Assembly (NCBI GenBank): GCA_002789635.1 | Contig: PFTQ01000059.1 | Coordinates: forward strand, 887-22,017 | Direction of reading: 5' to 3' | DNA length: 21,131 nucleotides | DNA from: Candidatus Aenigmarchaeota archaeon CG_4_9_14_3_um_filter_37_18 | GTDB lineage: Archaea > Aenigmatarchaeota > Aenigmatarchaeia > CG10238-14 | Part shown: positions 1 to 6,741 of the stretch, piece after piece | Layout of the letters: each line of letters opens with the position of its first letter | Numbering within the stretch: the stretch's first letter is position 1 | Program-made: the position numbers and the translations under genes | Notes under the pieces: generated by a model | Seen by the model: only the letters and a program-made list of their open reading frames with translations | Told to the model about the DNA's origin: nothing | Databases searched by the model: none

Positions 1-28
1 GCCGTGGGTTCAACTCCCATCCAGGGCT
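1..28 (+). tRNA. 3' part of a tRNA, probably tRNA-Thr
   Basis: Only the T arm and the 3' acceptor strand are inside the window. The T stem GTGGG (4-8) pairs with CCCAT (16-20) around the loop TTCAACT, followed by acceptor strand CCAGGGC (21-27) and discriminator T28. No CCA is encoded, as is common in archaea. The anticodon lies outside the window. A U73 discriminator with G1-C72 and C2-G71 pairs is the archaeal tRNA-Thr identity set, so Thr is the best guess, but this is inference from the acceptor end only. Confidence 0.8.
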
Positions 29-29
29 T

Positions 30-1121
30 CTAATTCCCAACATCCAAAAAGTAAACAGAATCATAAGGCGTATGGTCAATGTACCCAACCATATCTTTAT
101 ATTGGATGAACAAAGGGTCAACCGCAACCCATATTCCCTGAGTGTACTTGCTGCCAAAAATAACTGGATTAAAATAGAGGACTTTAACTGAACCCGAAGG
201 AGACTTTATATTGTTCAAGCCTAATATCTCCTGCTCCTGGGAAATAAATTGGCTGGAATTTCCAGGATAATAAACAATTCCCATCAAATGGTCTGAATCC
301 CCATCTCCATCTGTATCAACAAAAACCACGCCTGCGTCCAGGCCAACTGCTTCATAAAGGCTTGATGCCAGAATCCCAAAATCCTCGCAGTCCCCAGATT
401 TCAAAGAAACAGTCTCGTTTGGGAATGCAATATACTCTTTGCCTAAAGGATCGCTGACATAATTTATATTGTCTTGAAGCCATTTGTGAATCTTCCAGAT
501 TTTCCAAATATCAGAGTTTGTGTTGACAGGCAGCTTATTTTGTATTTCCAGATTTAATTGGATGTTCGCATAATCAAGAGGCTTGTCCGATGGATTCTGC
601 ACAACTATGCACCAATAGTCGCTCCGCTTAATTTCCATGTTAAGGTTAATTCTATCCTTGATTTCTCTTTTTTCCTCATAGGTGAACGCCCTTCCAGCAA
701 AGAAATTGTTGCAGTTGCTGTTGTCCAAAAGGTATAGCTCAATTGGCTCTGTGTTCATATCAGTGGTTATATTTCCTTTTATAACCGCAGACTTGCCCAT
801 GTAATATTGTATGTGAATGTATCCTTCAGGGTAGATTATATATTTTTTATTTACTGTCTCGTCAGTTTTTGGCGTATCCCCAACTATAGAAAGGGCTAAA
901 CTCCTTATCTCAGGGTCCACATTAACAAAGTTTTTGATTTGCCTGTAATTCTCAATTCTATATCTATCCATCCAATCCTGATTGCTAGTTGTATTTTCTT
1001 CGATCTGGCTATAATCCCCTAATCTCGAAAGCATATTTACAAAGAAAATTCCAGAAAAAATGATTATAGCTAAGAATGAAAGAACTGCAGCGAAAATGAT
1101 AATCTTTGTTCCTCTTTCCAT
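30..1121 (-). CDS. Membrane-anchored transglutaminase-like protein
   Basis: 363 residues. One N-terminal membrane segment (about residues 7-30) is followed by a long extracytoplasmic part, so the protein is probably anchored with its bulk outside. Near the C-terminus are the features of the transglutaminase-like cysteine peptidase fold: Cys245 in SGDCEDFGI, His278 in DSDHLMGI and Asp335 in VAVDPLF, in the order expected for a Cys-His-Asp triad. An acidic DTDGDGDSD stretch directly before the His could bind a metal. The region from about 50 to 200 is beta-rich and not recognised. Substrate unknown; archaeal members are usually thought to be proteases or amidases acting on surface proteins. The stop lies 2 bp from the end of the convergent tRNA. 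A TATA-like element (1142-1155, minus strand) about 25 nt before the ATG suggests a leaderless transcript. Confidence 0.85.
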   Translation of the reverse strand: MERGTKIIIFAAVLSFLAIIIFSGIFFVNMLSRLGDYSQIEENTTSNQDWMDRYRIENYRQIKNFVNVDPEIRSLALSIVGDTPKTDETVNKKYIIYPEGYIHIQYYMGKSAVIKGNITTDMNTEPIELYLLDNSNCNNFFAGRAFTYEEKREIKDRINLNMEIKRSDYWCIVVQNPSDKPLDYANIQLNLEIQNKLPVNTNSDIWKIWKIHKWLQDNINYVSDPLGKEYIAFPNETVSLKSGDCEDFGILASSLYEAVGLDAGVVFVDTDGDGDSDHLMGIVYYPGNSSQFISQEQEILGLNNIKSPSGSVKVLYFNPVIFGSKYTQGIWVAVDPLFIQYKDMVGYIDHTPYDSVYFLDVGN

Positions 1122-1141
1122 ACAATCAATTTATTTTATTA

Positions 1142-1155
1142 GGATATATTAAATT
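1142..1155 (-). promoter_or_regulatory. TATA-like box for the transglutaminase-like gene
   Basis: On the minus strand the region reads TTTAATATATCC, centred about 27 nt before the ATG at 1121. That spacing is typical of an archaeal promoter giving a leaderless mRNA. No Shine-Dalgarno sequence precedes the ATG. Confidence 0.5.
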
Positions 1156-1277
1156 CAGAATTCAACCCAGAAAGAATGAAGAACTATATAAAACCCGATA
1201 CAAATCTTTATAAATGAAGAGAACTAATAATGGAAGGTCGACACTTCTTTTGGTGTAATTCTAATAAGGTGTTGTTT

Positions 1278-1430
1278 ATGGCAAAGAAAAAAAAGGATGA
1301 AATGACCTTGATGAGAGAAAAAGCGTTGAATTCTGGTAGAATTGTCAATACCCAAAGGCCTATTGACCCAAAGATTAGATCCCAGCTCCTCAAAAATTAT
1401 GGATTATTTGTCCGAAAGTATTCTGACTAA
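1278..1430 (+). CDS. Small basic protein of unknown function
   Basis: 50 residues from the ATG at 1278, chosen because GGTG lies 6 nt upstream; an in-frame ATG at 1230 would add 16 residues that look unlike protein (HFFWCNSNK). The protein begins MAKKKKDEMT and is basic and probably helical, with a C-terminal stretch LLKNYGLFVRKYSD. I do not recognise a family. Two TATA-like elements (about 1185-1193 and 1206-1213) lie upstream, so it probably has its own promoter, sharing the intergenic region with the divergent transglutaminase-like gene. Confidence 0.6.
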   Translation: MAKKKKDEMTLMREKALNSGRIVNTQRPIDPKIRSQLLKNYGLFVRKYSD

Positions 1431-1529
1431 ATTTGATACTTCTTCTCTTCATTGGAATTCTCTCTAGAGGTTTTTCTTTAAGTTTAAAAATATAAAAATA
1501 TATGCAAAGAATTAGATTAAGGTGGTTGT

Positions 1530-1823
1530 TTGGAAGTTATATATCAAATTGAAAAATCCAATATTCAAAAAGCCAAGGATATGCTCTTAAAGGATGATAT
1601 TGTCGGGAGAGCCAGTGTTCTGTTCAAAGACGGGAACCTATTAGGGTTTGAAAACAAATATTTCTGCTATATATCAGGGATAGAAGAAGCCTGCAGAAGG
1701 TCAGAAGAATTGATAAAGGGTCTAGGGAAAAAAATGGATGAAAAAACAAAAGAACAAATAATAAAAAGGATAAAAGATGAAGAGGATCAAGCTATGCAGG
1801 GTTTTGGGGGGATATTCGGCTGA
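1530..1823 (+). CDS. Small protein of unknown function with ribosomal-stalk-like C-terminal tail
   Basis: 97 residues starting at a TTG that follows a strong Shine-Dalgarno site (AAGGTGG, 1519-1525) by 4-5 nt; an AT-rich TATA-like stretch lies at 1481-1502. The first ~55 residues look like a small alpha/beta unit (SVLFKDGNLLGFENKYFCYISG). The rest is a charged helix (KKMDEKTKEQIIKRIKDEED) ending in AMQGFGGIFG. The last six residues, FGGIFG, fit the pattern hydrophobic-x-x-hydrophobic-Phe-Gly of the archaeal stalk protein aP1, and the same pattern ends the unrelated zinc protein at 6514-6741. I know of no family for the body. Followed 5 bp later by tRNA-Gly. The C-terminal role is inference. 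Confidence 0.75.
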   Translation: MEVIYQIEKSNIQKAKDMLLKDDIVGRASVLFKDGNLLGFENKYFCYISGIEEACRRSEELIKGLGKKMDEKTKEQIIKRIKDEEDQAMQGFGGIFG

Positions 1824-1828
1824 TTTAA

Positions 1829-1902
1829 GCACCAGTAGTCTAGCCTGGTTAGGATACAAGCTTGCCAAGTTTGCGGCACGGGTTCAAATCCCGTCTGGTG
1901 CA
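1829..1902 (+). tRNA. tRNA-Gly (GCC)
   Basis: 74 nt, all arms fold. Acceptor GCACCAG (1829-1835) pairs with CTGGTGC (1895-1901), discriminator A1902. Anticodon stem CAAGC/GTTTG encloses the loop TTGCCAA, giving anticodon GCC at 1864-1866. T stem ACGGG/CCCGT surrounds TTCAAAT. No intron and no encoded CCA. It lies between two small same-strand genes. Confidence 0.92.
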
Positions 1903-1971
1903 CTCCTGGATTTTTGATCTAGGAAACAAACTTTTATTATAACAAAATTACAATATCTTTTGAGGATTATC

Positions 1972-2469
1972 ATGCCTTTATTCCAAAGAAAAAAACCGGA
2001 AGAAAAACCGAAGACAAATATGGAAGAAATAAAGAGGCTTTTCGGTGAAAAAGGTAACTTGCCAAAATTAGAAGGCATGCCTGAAATTAAGAGGGAGGAA
2101 AAGCCAAAGATGCCTCCTGAAAAAAAGGAAGAAAAGCCTAAATTTGCTCCTTTGTTCATTAAAATCGACAGGTATAGCTTTGTGTTAAACCTTTTGAATG
2201 ATCTGAAAGCGACAACAATGATGGTAAAGAATGCGATAGTTATGCAGAAAGAAATTGAGAAGCTAGCCGAAGAGAACAGAATGCTAATAGAGGATAATAT
2301 AAATAAGATTGATGACAAATTGATGAGACTGGACTCGGAGTTCATCAGGCCTAAAGGGTTCAAGGAAGAACTTAAAATCAGGCGGGATAAACCAGGTTTA
2401 GATACCATTGTAGATGACCTTAAAACCCAAGTTGATGGCCTTAAGTCAGAGCTTGACAGCGTGAGTTAA
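1972..2469 (+). CDS. Charged coiled-coil protein of unknown function
   Basis: 165 residues from the ATG at 1972, which is preceded by GAGG with 6 nt spacing; a TTG four codons upstream overlaps that site and is less likely. The N-terminal third is low-complexity Lys/Glu/Pro (EEKPK repeated), probably disordered. From about residue 60 a conserved-looking segment (FIKIDRYSFVLNLLNDLK) leads into a long heptad-like helix with Leu/Ile/Met spacing (EKLAEENRMLIEDNINKIDDKLMRL), and the C-terminus has a second short coiled coil (DDLKTQVDGLKSELDS). No signal peptide, membrane segment or cysteine, so probably a cytoplasmic scaffold or oligomerising protein. No known family recognised. Confidence 0.7.
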   Translation: MPLFQRKKPEEKPKTNMEEIKRLFGEKGNLPKLEGMPEIKREEKPKMPPEKKEEKPKFAPLFIKIDRYSFVLNLLNDLKATTMMVKNAIVMQKEIEKLAEENRMLIEDNINKIDDKLMRLDSEFIRPKGFKEELKIRRDKPGLDTIVDDLKTQVDGLKSELDSVS

Positions 2470-2504
2470 AAATATCTTCTTTTCTGTTTATTATTAAGTA
2501 TTAA

Positions 2505-2650
2505 GCAGGGGTAGCGAAGTGGTCAAACGCGATAGTATCATTGAGCGCTGATTTGATGATGTCGAAGCTCAAGATTGACCATGGGAAACCTATTCCCTTA
2601 GACTTTAATTAGGAGGATTGGGTTCGAGAGTTCGAATCTCTTCCCCTGCA
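2505..2650 (+). tRNA. Class II tRNA (probably tRNA-Leu) with intron(s); anticodon unresolved
   Basis: Acceptor GCAGGGG (2505-2511) pairs with CCCCTGC (2643-2649), discriminator A2650. The D arm GCG...CGC with AGTGGTCAAA (2514-2530) is Leu-like, and the T arm GAGAG-TTCGAAT-CTCTT (2626-2642) is standard. The span of 146 nt is about 60 nt too long for a mature tRNA. Between the D and T arms, ATAG (2532-2535) can pair with CTAT (2590-2593) as an anticodon stem, followed by TCCC typical of a Leu variable arm. Inside, TTGAGC (2541-2546) pairs with GCTCAA (2567-2572). GGG before the T arm (2620-2622) can pair with CCC (2595-2597), enclosing 22 nt. A33 discriminator of A and the D loop favour Leu over Ser. 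The anticodon depends on the splice points and I could not fix it; CAA is one possibility. Confidence 0.7.
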
Positions 2651-2715
2651 CTGCTGTTTCTGTTCGTATCAGCGACATGGTTTATTAGGGAAAATTCCAA
2701 GGATAATTTGTAATA

Positions 2716-3180
2716 TTAATCCCATTTGACAGGTACATATGGACGTGGATACAGCTCCTTTATTTTGTGTTTTTCTATCTTAGGAAACACCCAACCCGTT
2801 TTTTGCTGTATGTACTGCATCAATATAATAGTAGTATCAGGCTTACCAAATTCCCTTATAATATGTCTACAAGTTCCGCATGGAGGAGTACTATGCTCTT
2901 GTATTTTTGGAACAGGGTCTGCCACAACCACAATTTTTACTTTAGCTTTGTAGGTTTCCTGCAAGATCATATTTGCTATTGCATGCCTTTCTGCACAAAT
3001 GTTGCTGTGGGATAGGTTTGTCTCAAGGCAGGCACCGTCATATATCTTTCCGCTGTCTGACATAACAAAGGCGTACAGAGTATCTATTCCTCCTTTCGCT
3101 TTGCGTAGTTTATTGTATTTTACTACTGCTTCTTTTGCGTGGCTGATTATCCTTTCTTCGTCTTTAGCGAATGTTGCCAT
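2716..3180 (-). CDS. cdd: Cytidine deaminase
   Basis: 154 residues from the ATG at 3180; the frame is open to a GTG at 3195, but that GTG is part of the AGGTGGGG ribosome-binding site. Converts cytidine/deoxycytidine to uridine/deoxyuridine in pyrimidine salvage. The zinc site is intact: Cys62 with catalytic Glu64 in NICAERHAI, and Cys101 and Cys104 in PPCGTCRHI. Length and motif order fit the small tetrameric CDA family, with a C-terminal extension of about 15 residues ending RPYVPVKWD. A TATA-like box (GTTATATAAAG, minus strand, about 3237-3247) gives a short leader containing the Shine-Dalgarno site. Blasticidin-type deaminases are similar, but the motifs are those of ordinary CDA. Confidence 0.88.
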   Translation of the reverse strand: MATFAKDEERIISHAKEAVVKYNKLRKAKGGIDTLYAFVMSDSGKIYDGACLETNLSHSNICAERHAIANMILQETYKAKVKIVVVADPVPKIQEHSTPPCGTCRHIIREFGKPDTTIILMQYIQQKTGWVFPKIEKHKIKELYPRPYVPVKWD

Positions 3181-3307
3181 AGATTTTATCCCCACCTATA
3201 ATTTATTTGGACAACTTCATATTAAAATGACCTCTATCCCTTTATATAACCTTCCCCAATTCAAAATTACTCTGACCTGAACCAACTCACTGAGGCAGGC
3301 CCCTGCA

Positions 3308-4705
3308 TCAACTATACTTGTGCTTTATTCTCAGCAACTTTAGAATATTATTCTCTATCCATTTAAAAAATTCCTCAGTCTTGTTTTTTATCATCAGCCT
3401 CCGTCCAGAAACAAAAAGGACAGGGTATTTGATTCCTTCAAAAGCGTCTGAAACAACTCCAATTATCAGTTTCTGTTCAGAGACTTTTTTAACCCATTTG
3501 ACCTCTTTGATCATCGGCAGCATTATAAATGATGACAAAAATCTTGCGGCTGAAGAGACCATGAGGATTAGAATGAAATTTGACCAAAACATAGACCCGA
3601 ACCTAAGCAGAAATCCCCCAAAAGACGCTCCAAGAAATATCGCTATCCCGTTTAAAACATTGTAATAGGAGACGCATCTCACTCTCTTTGGAGGAGATAC
3701 ATTGTCAAAAATGAAATTGAATGTTGATATTTGAAAACCGGACCAAATAAAACCTGAAAATATCTGCACAAGTATCAAGTAAATGATATCGCTTGAAAAA
3801 ATCCAAAGAATTGGTAGTAGAAACACTAAATATCCAGTCAATGAGATGATTTTTCTGTTCCCGAAAAAATCAGAATATTTGCCCCAAATAGAAATAAACA
3901 GGAAATTTGATACGAGACCTGCATTAACAACCAACATGTAAGTAAAATAATTCATCCCCAAGTCTTTCAGCATATAAACAACAAAATATGGGCCTGTTAT
4001 ATTAACGCTAAAAGTTATGAGAACAAGATATATCACGAGTTTCCCAAAGTTTGTCTTTGGCATTTTTGTTAAAAAGGCTGCAAAAGAGAATTTAGCCTCA
4101 TCAGGAACTTCAAATATAGGCTCATCTACTCTTCTAAGATATGTCCAAGATATGAATTTAGCAAAGAACGAAATCCCAAAGACAACAACAAAACCTATGA
4201 ATGGATTGTACCCAGCCGAAAAATAAAGTATTAATCCTGCAGTTACTCCAGAAAAGAAAAGACTTATTCCTTCTACCCTTCTTCTTTTACCAAAAAACTT
4301 CCCTTTGATCTTATCCGGAACTAGATCCCCAATCCAACTACTCCACGCAGGAGATCCCATCAAGCCACATATCCAATAAACACTCGCAAGAAGTATGAGT
4401 ATTAGAATAGCATTAGAATCATAAAAAAACATTGAGCCTATGGGAATCCAAACCAGAGATTGGATCAGTGCGAAAATAAGAATCATTTTTTTTCTGCTTC
4501 CAATCGTTTCTGCGATTTTTGTGGAAAATAATTGCGATATCGAGCCAAGGAGTTGAGGAATAGAAGTCAGAAGTCCAATCTGAATATTAGTCGCACCAAG
4601 AACAATAGCATAAGGGCTAAGATATTTTTCGCCAGCACCCATCATCACTGAGTGCGCTGCCCCATCTTTAACAGAATACTCTAGATTCTTTTCAAGCTTA
4701 TTCAT
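3308..4705 (-). CDS. Major facilitator superfamily transporter
   Basis: 465 residues from the ATG at 4705 (SD-like GTGGT about 7 nt upstream; an in-frame GTG at 4717 is an alternative). About 12 hydrophobic segments in two halves, with a loop GSRKK after the second helix in the place of the MFS cytoplasmic loop motif and a basic central loop (about residues 185-205, WTYLRRVDEPIFEVP). The C-terminal tail (about 35 residues, basic: KNKTEEFFKWIENNILKLLR) is cytoplasmic. Substrate cannot be deduced. It follows alaX by 20 bp on the same strand, so the two are probably cotranscribed. Confidence 0.8.
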   Translation of the reverse strand: MNKLEKNLEYSVKDGAAHSVMMGAGEKYLSPYAIVLGATNIQIGLLTSIPQLLGSISQLFSTKIAETIGSRKKMILIFALIQSLVWIPIGSMFFYDSNAILILILLASVYWICGLMGSPAWSSWIGDLVPDKIKGKFFGKRRRVEGISLFFSGVTAGLILYFSAGYNPFIGFVVVFGISFFAKFISWTYLRRVDEPIFEVPDEAKFSFAAFLTKMPKTNFGKLVIYLVLITFSVNITGPYFVVYMLKDLGMNYFTYMLVVNAGLVSNFLFISIWGKYSDFFGNRKIISLTGYLVFLLPILWIFSSDIIYLILVQIFSGFIWSGFQISTFNFIFDNVSPPKRVRCVSYYNVLNGIAIFLGASFGGFLLRFGSMFWSNFILILMVSSAARFLSSFIMLPMIKEVKWVKKVSEQKLIIGVVSDAFEGIKYPVLFVSGRRLMIKNKTEEFFKWIENNILKLLRIKHKYS

Positions 4706-4725
4706 AGGATCAACCACTGAATTAA

Positions 4726-5439
4726 TTATTGTATTAGCCTGAAATAAATTCTTCTATTATTTTTTCCCTTGTTTTCTACTTTTAATACTTCTATTTTGCC
4801 AATTTCTGATATATTTTTAAGGTGTGTGCCCCCGCAAGCTTGCTGGTCCAATCCTTCTATTTCAACTATTCGTATAGTCTTTAAATCTTCAGGGACTAGA
4901 AGCTTGCTTGTCCTTATGAAATCAGGTATTTTGAATGCCTCTTCCCTTGGATAAAAGCTGATCTTTAAATTCCTTCCGCCTGCAATTATTTCATTTGCTT
5001 TCTTCTCCCATTCTTTGATTTTGCCTTTATCCAAATTTTCTAGGGTAAAGTCTATTCTTGACTTATCTAAATCTAACTGATTCCCGCTTGTAACTGCCCC
5101 AGTTTCATCAAAAATCACTCTTGAAAATACATGAGCTGCGGTATGCATTCTCATTAATTTGTATCTTCTATCCCAGTCTATTCTGCAGTGAACTTTATCC
5201 CCAGCTTTCAAACCTCCATTATCGACTTCATGGCTAACATCACCTGAGAATTTTCCAACATAAACTACTTTGTATTCATTTCCATTTTCTGTTTTCATTG
5301 TCCCTGTATCACAGGGCTGGCCGCCAGAATTAGGGTAGAATGCAGTTTGGTCGAGAACTATATATTTGCCGTTATCTTTTGCAACAGCAGCATCCCATTC
5401 TTTTAGATAGCAATCAGACAGATAAAGGATTTTTGACAT
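4726..5439 (-). CDS. alaX: AlaX, alanyl-tRNA editing hydrolase
   Basis: 237 residues from the ATG at 5439; the frame stays open further upstream to an ATG at 5490 inside the preceding gene, but family N-termini match the shorter form (MSKILYLSDCYLKEW). A free-standing relative of the AlaRS editing domain that removes mischarged Ser or Gly from tRNA-Ala. The beta-barrel motif FYPNSGGQPCDTG (residues 35-47) and all four zinc ligands are present: His99 and His103 (HTAAH) and Cys202 and His206 (CGGTH). Size and the N-terminal domain put it in the medium AlaX-M class. It sits 25 bp downstream of the pseudouridine synthase; TTTTATAAT (minus strand, about 5454-5463) could be its own TATA box giving a leaderless mRNA. 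Confidence 0.92.
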   Translation of the reverse strand: MSKILYLSDCYLKEWDAAVAKDNGKYIVLDQTAFYPNSGGQPCDTGTMKTENGNEYKVVYVGKFSGDVSHEVDNGGLKAGDKVHCRIDWDRRYKLMRMHTAAHVFSRVIFDETGAVTSGNQLDLDKSRIDFTLENLDKGKIKEWEKKANEIIAGGRNLKISFYPREEAFKIPDFIRTSKLLVPEDLKTIRIVEIEGLDQQACGGTHLKNISEIGKIEVLKVENKGKNNRRIYFRLIQ

Positions 5440-5464
5440 TACTAAAGGTTGGTTATTATAAAAT

Positions 5465-6172
5465 TTAAGTATAATCCTTATGTGATTCAAACATTATTTT
5501 TTTCTCGTGCTCTGTCATATCACGGTATTGTCCTAGTTTGAGACTTCCTAATTGAAGCCCGCCTATTGACATTCTCCTCAAGATAACTACAGAATGCCCT
5601 AAATGAGACATCATCTTCCTTATTATTCTGTTTCTTCCTTCATGAATTGTTATGTTGAATTCATTTTCAGCCAGAATTTCTATCTTTGCTGGATAGGTTT
5701 TTCTTCCTTCAATGGCTATCCCCCCTTCCAGTTTTTCAATATCTTTCTTCCTCAATTCATTATTTATTTTAACATAGTATGTTTTCTTTATCTCGAATCT
5801 TGGGTTTATAATTCTGCTGGCAAAATCCCCGTCATTAGTAATAATAAGAAGCCCCTCAGAATCTTTGTCTAATCTGCCTGCAGGAAAAACTCTTTCTTTT
5901 ATTTTGATTAGATCGAGAATGGTTTTTTCTGCATGAGCATCTTTTAGGGTTGTGACGTAGCCTCTGGGTTTATTGAATATAATATATCTCCTTTTCTGGT
6001 ATTCTATTCTATTTCCATCAAAAATTACTTCATCCTTTTCTGGATTTATTCTATCGCCGATTGATGCCACTTTTCCGTTAATTTTCACCAATCCTTTAGA
6101 AATTATTTCTTCGGCCTTTCTTCTGGAAGTTATTCCTGCATTTGAAAGAAACTTCTGCAATTTAATATTCAT
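5465..6172 (-). CDS. RsuA/RluB-family pseudouridine synthase
   Basis: 235 residues, normal family length. N-terminal S4 RNA-binding domain (residues 1-60, QKFLSNAGITSRRKAEEII) followed by the catalytic domain with Asp102 in PAGRLDKDSEGLLIITNDG and the downstream motif EGRNRIIRKMMSHLGH. These enzymes isomerise specific uridines in rRNA; whether this one acts like RsuA (small subunit) or RluB/E/F (large subunit) cannot be told. The family is mainly bacterial, and archaea normally modify rRNA with other enzymes and guide RNAs, so a past transfer is likely. Cotranscription with alaX and the MFS gene is plausible. Confidence 0.9.
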   Translation of the reverse strand: MNIKLQKFLSNAGITSRRKAEEIISKGLVKINGKVASIGDRINPEKDEVIFDGNRIEYQKRRYIIFNKPRGYVTTLKDAHAEKTILDLIKIKERVFPAGRLDKDSEGLLIITNDGDFASRIINPRFEIKKTYYVKINNELRKKDIEKLEGGIAIEGRKTYPAKIEILAENEFNITIHEGRNRIIRKMMSHLGHSVVILRRMSIGGLQLGSLKLGQYRDMTEHEKKIMFESHKDYT

Positions 6173-6202
6173 ATAATTAAAAGGAAAAGGAAAAATAAAA
6201 AA

Positions 6203-6328
6203 CTAAAGCAAAGCCATAATCAACTTGTTTTTATTCTTTGTCTTCCCACAGCTTAGGCAAATCTCTGTTATCGCTAAACCACGATTAAAACTAAATCCAA
6301 GATGCCCTTGGCAGTATTTGCAAATCAT
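6203..6328 (-). CDS. 41-residue zinc-ribbon microprotein
   Basis: A short ORF with two CxxC pairs: Cys3 and Cys6 (MICKYCQGH) and Cys24 and Cys27 (EICLSCGKTK), spaced 17 residues, the layout of a single four-cysteine zinc ribbon. GGGGAT stands just upstream of this ATG; an in-frame ATG at 6355 would add nine residues (MAIHLWGIG). An AT-rich TTAATAAAT (minus strand, about 6360-6370) could be the promoter. The C-terminal tail is basic then hydrophobic (KNKNKLIMALL). Function unknown; nucleic acid or protein binding is the usual role of such ribbons. Likely real because both knuckles are intact and three similar tiny genes lie nearby. Confidence 0.6.
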   Translation of the reverse strand: MICKYCQGHLGFSFNRGLAITEICLSCGKTKNKNKLIMALL

Positions 6329-6513
6329 TCCAATCCCCCATAAATGAATTGCCATTCTATTTATTAACTGATTTTCGTGAACCGATAGAAATTTTTCAAA
6401 ATCAATTTTTTATTCGGGGTTTTATTACATGGATTTCTGTTCATGGAAATTCTTATCAGCGTTACTACTGATGCTGATTTAGGTATAAATTCAGGGAATA
6501 GCAATAATTTATT

Positions 6514-6741
6514 ATGGATCTGTTTTGCCCGAACTGTAAGACTAGAATAGATGAACTAATAGAATGCGATAATTGCCAGTCAATAGGATGCCCTAAGTGT
6601 ATAAGAAAAAAGTCTGGCAAGTGGGTATGCCATAAATGCCCTGAACCTATTTCTGAGGAACCAAAGTACTATTATTCCCAGCCGCAAAAAGAGAAGAAAG
6701 ATGAGGAAGTTAGCAATGCTTTTGCTGCTATGTTTGGTTAA
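6514..6741 (+). CDS. Small eight-cysteine zinc protein with ribosomal-stalk-like tail
   Basis: 75 residues. Eight cysteines in four CxxC pairs (5/8, 18/21, 26/29, 39/42), enough for two zinc ions in a RING-like or tandem-ribbon arrangement. Then a flexible segment rich in Pro/Tyr/Lys/Glu (about 43-66) and the end SNAFAAMFG. The final FAAMFG matches the aP1-tail pattern hydrophobic-x-x-hydrophobic-Phe-Gly, after a charged linker as in aP1 itself. The cysteine spacing is almost the same as in the protein at 9911-10087, so the two are probably paralogues. A TATA-like GGTATAAAT (6482-6490) about 27 nt before the ATG indicates a leaderless mRNA. Its stop overlaps that of the convergent AMMECR1 gene (shared TTAA). 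Confidence 0.8.
   Translation: MDLFCPNCKTRIDELIECDNCQSIGCPKCIRKKSGKWVCHKCPEPISEEPKYYYSQPQKEKKDEEVSNAFAAMFG

Noticed and set aside
1884..2408. Long open frame (174 codons) on the minus strand opposite the coiled-coil protein
   Set aside because: It is antisense to a gene with a good start and ribosome-binding site, is low-complexity Ser/Phe/Ile as expected from the reverse of Lys/Glu-rich coding DNA, and also runs through the tRNA-Gly.
2568..2574. CTCAAGA, identical to a typical archaeal tRNA-Leu(CAA) anticodon loop
   Set aside because: The flanking five bases on each side (CGAAG and TTGAC) do not pair, and it would leave about 30 nt between the D arm and the anticodon arm. It is more likely the intron strand pairing with TTGAGC.
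3295..3306. GCAGG-CC-CCTGC hairpin next to the MFS stop codon as a terminator
   Set aside because: The loop is only two bases and no T-run follows on the minus strand, so it does not look like a terminator.
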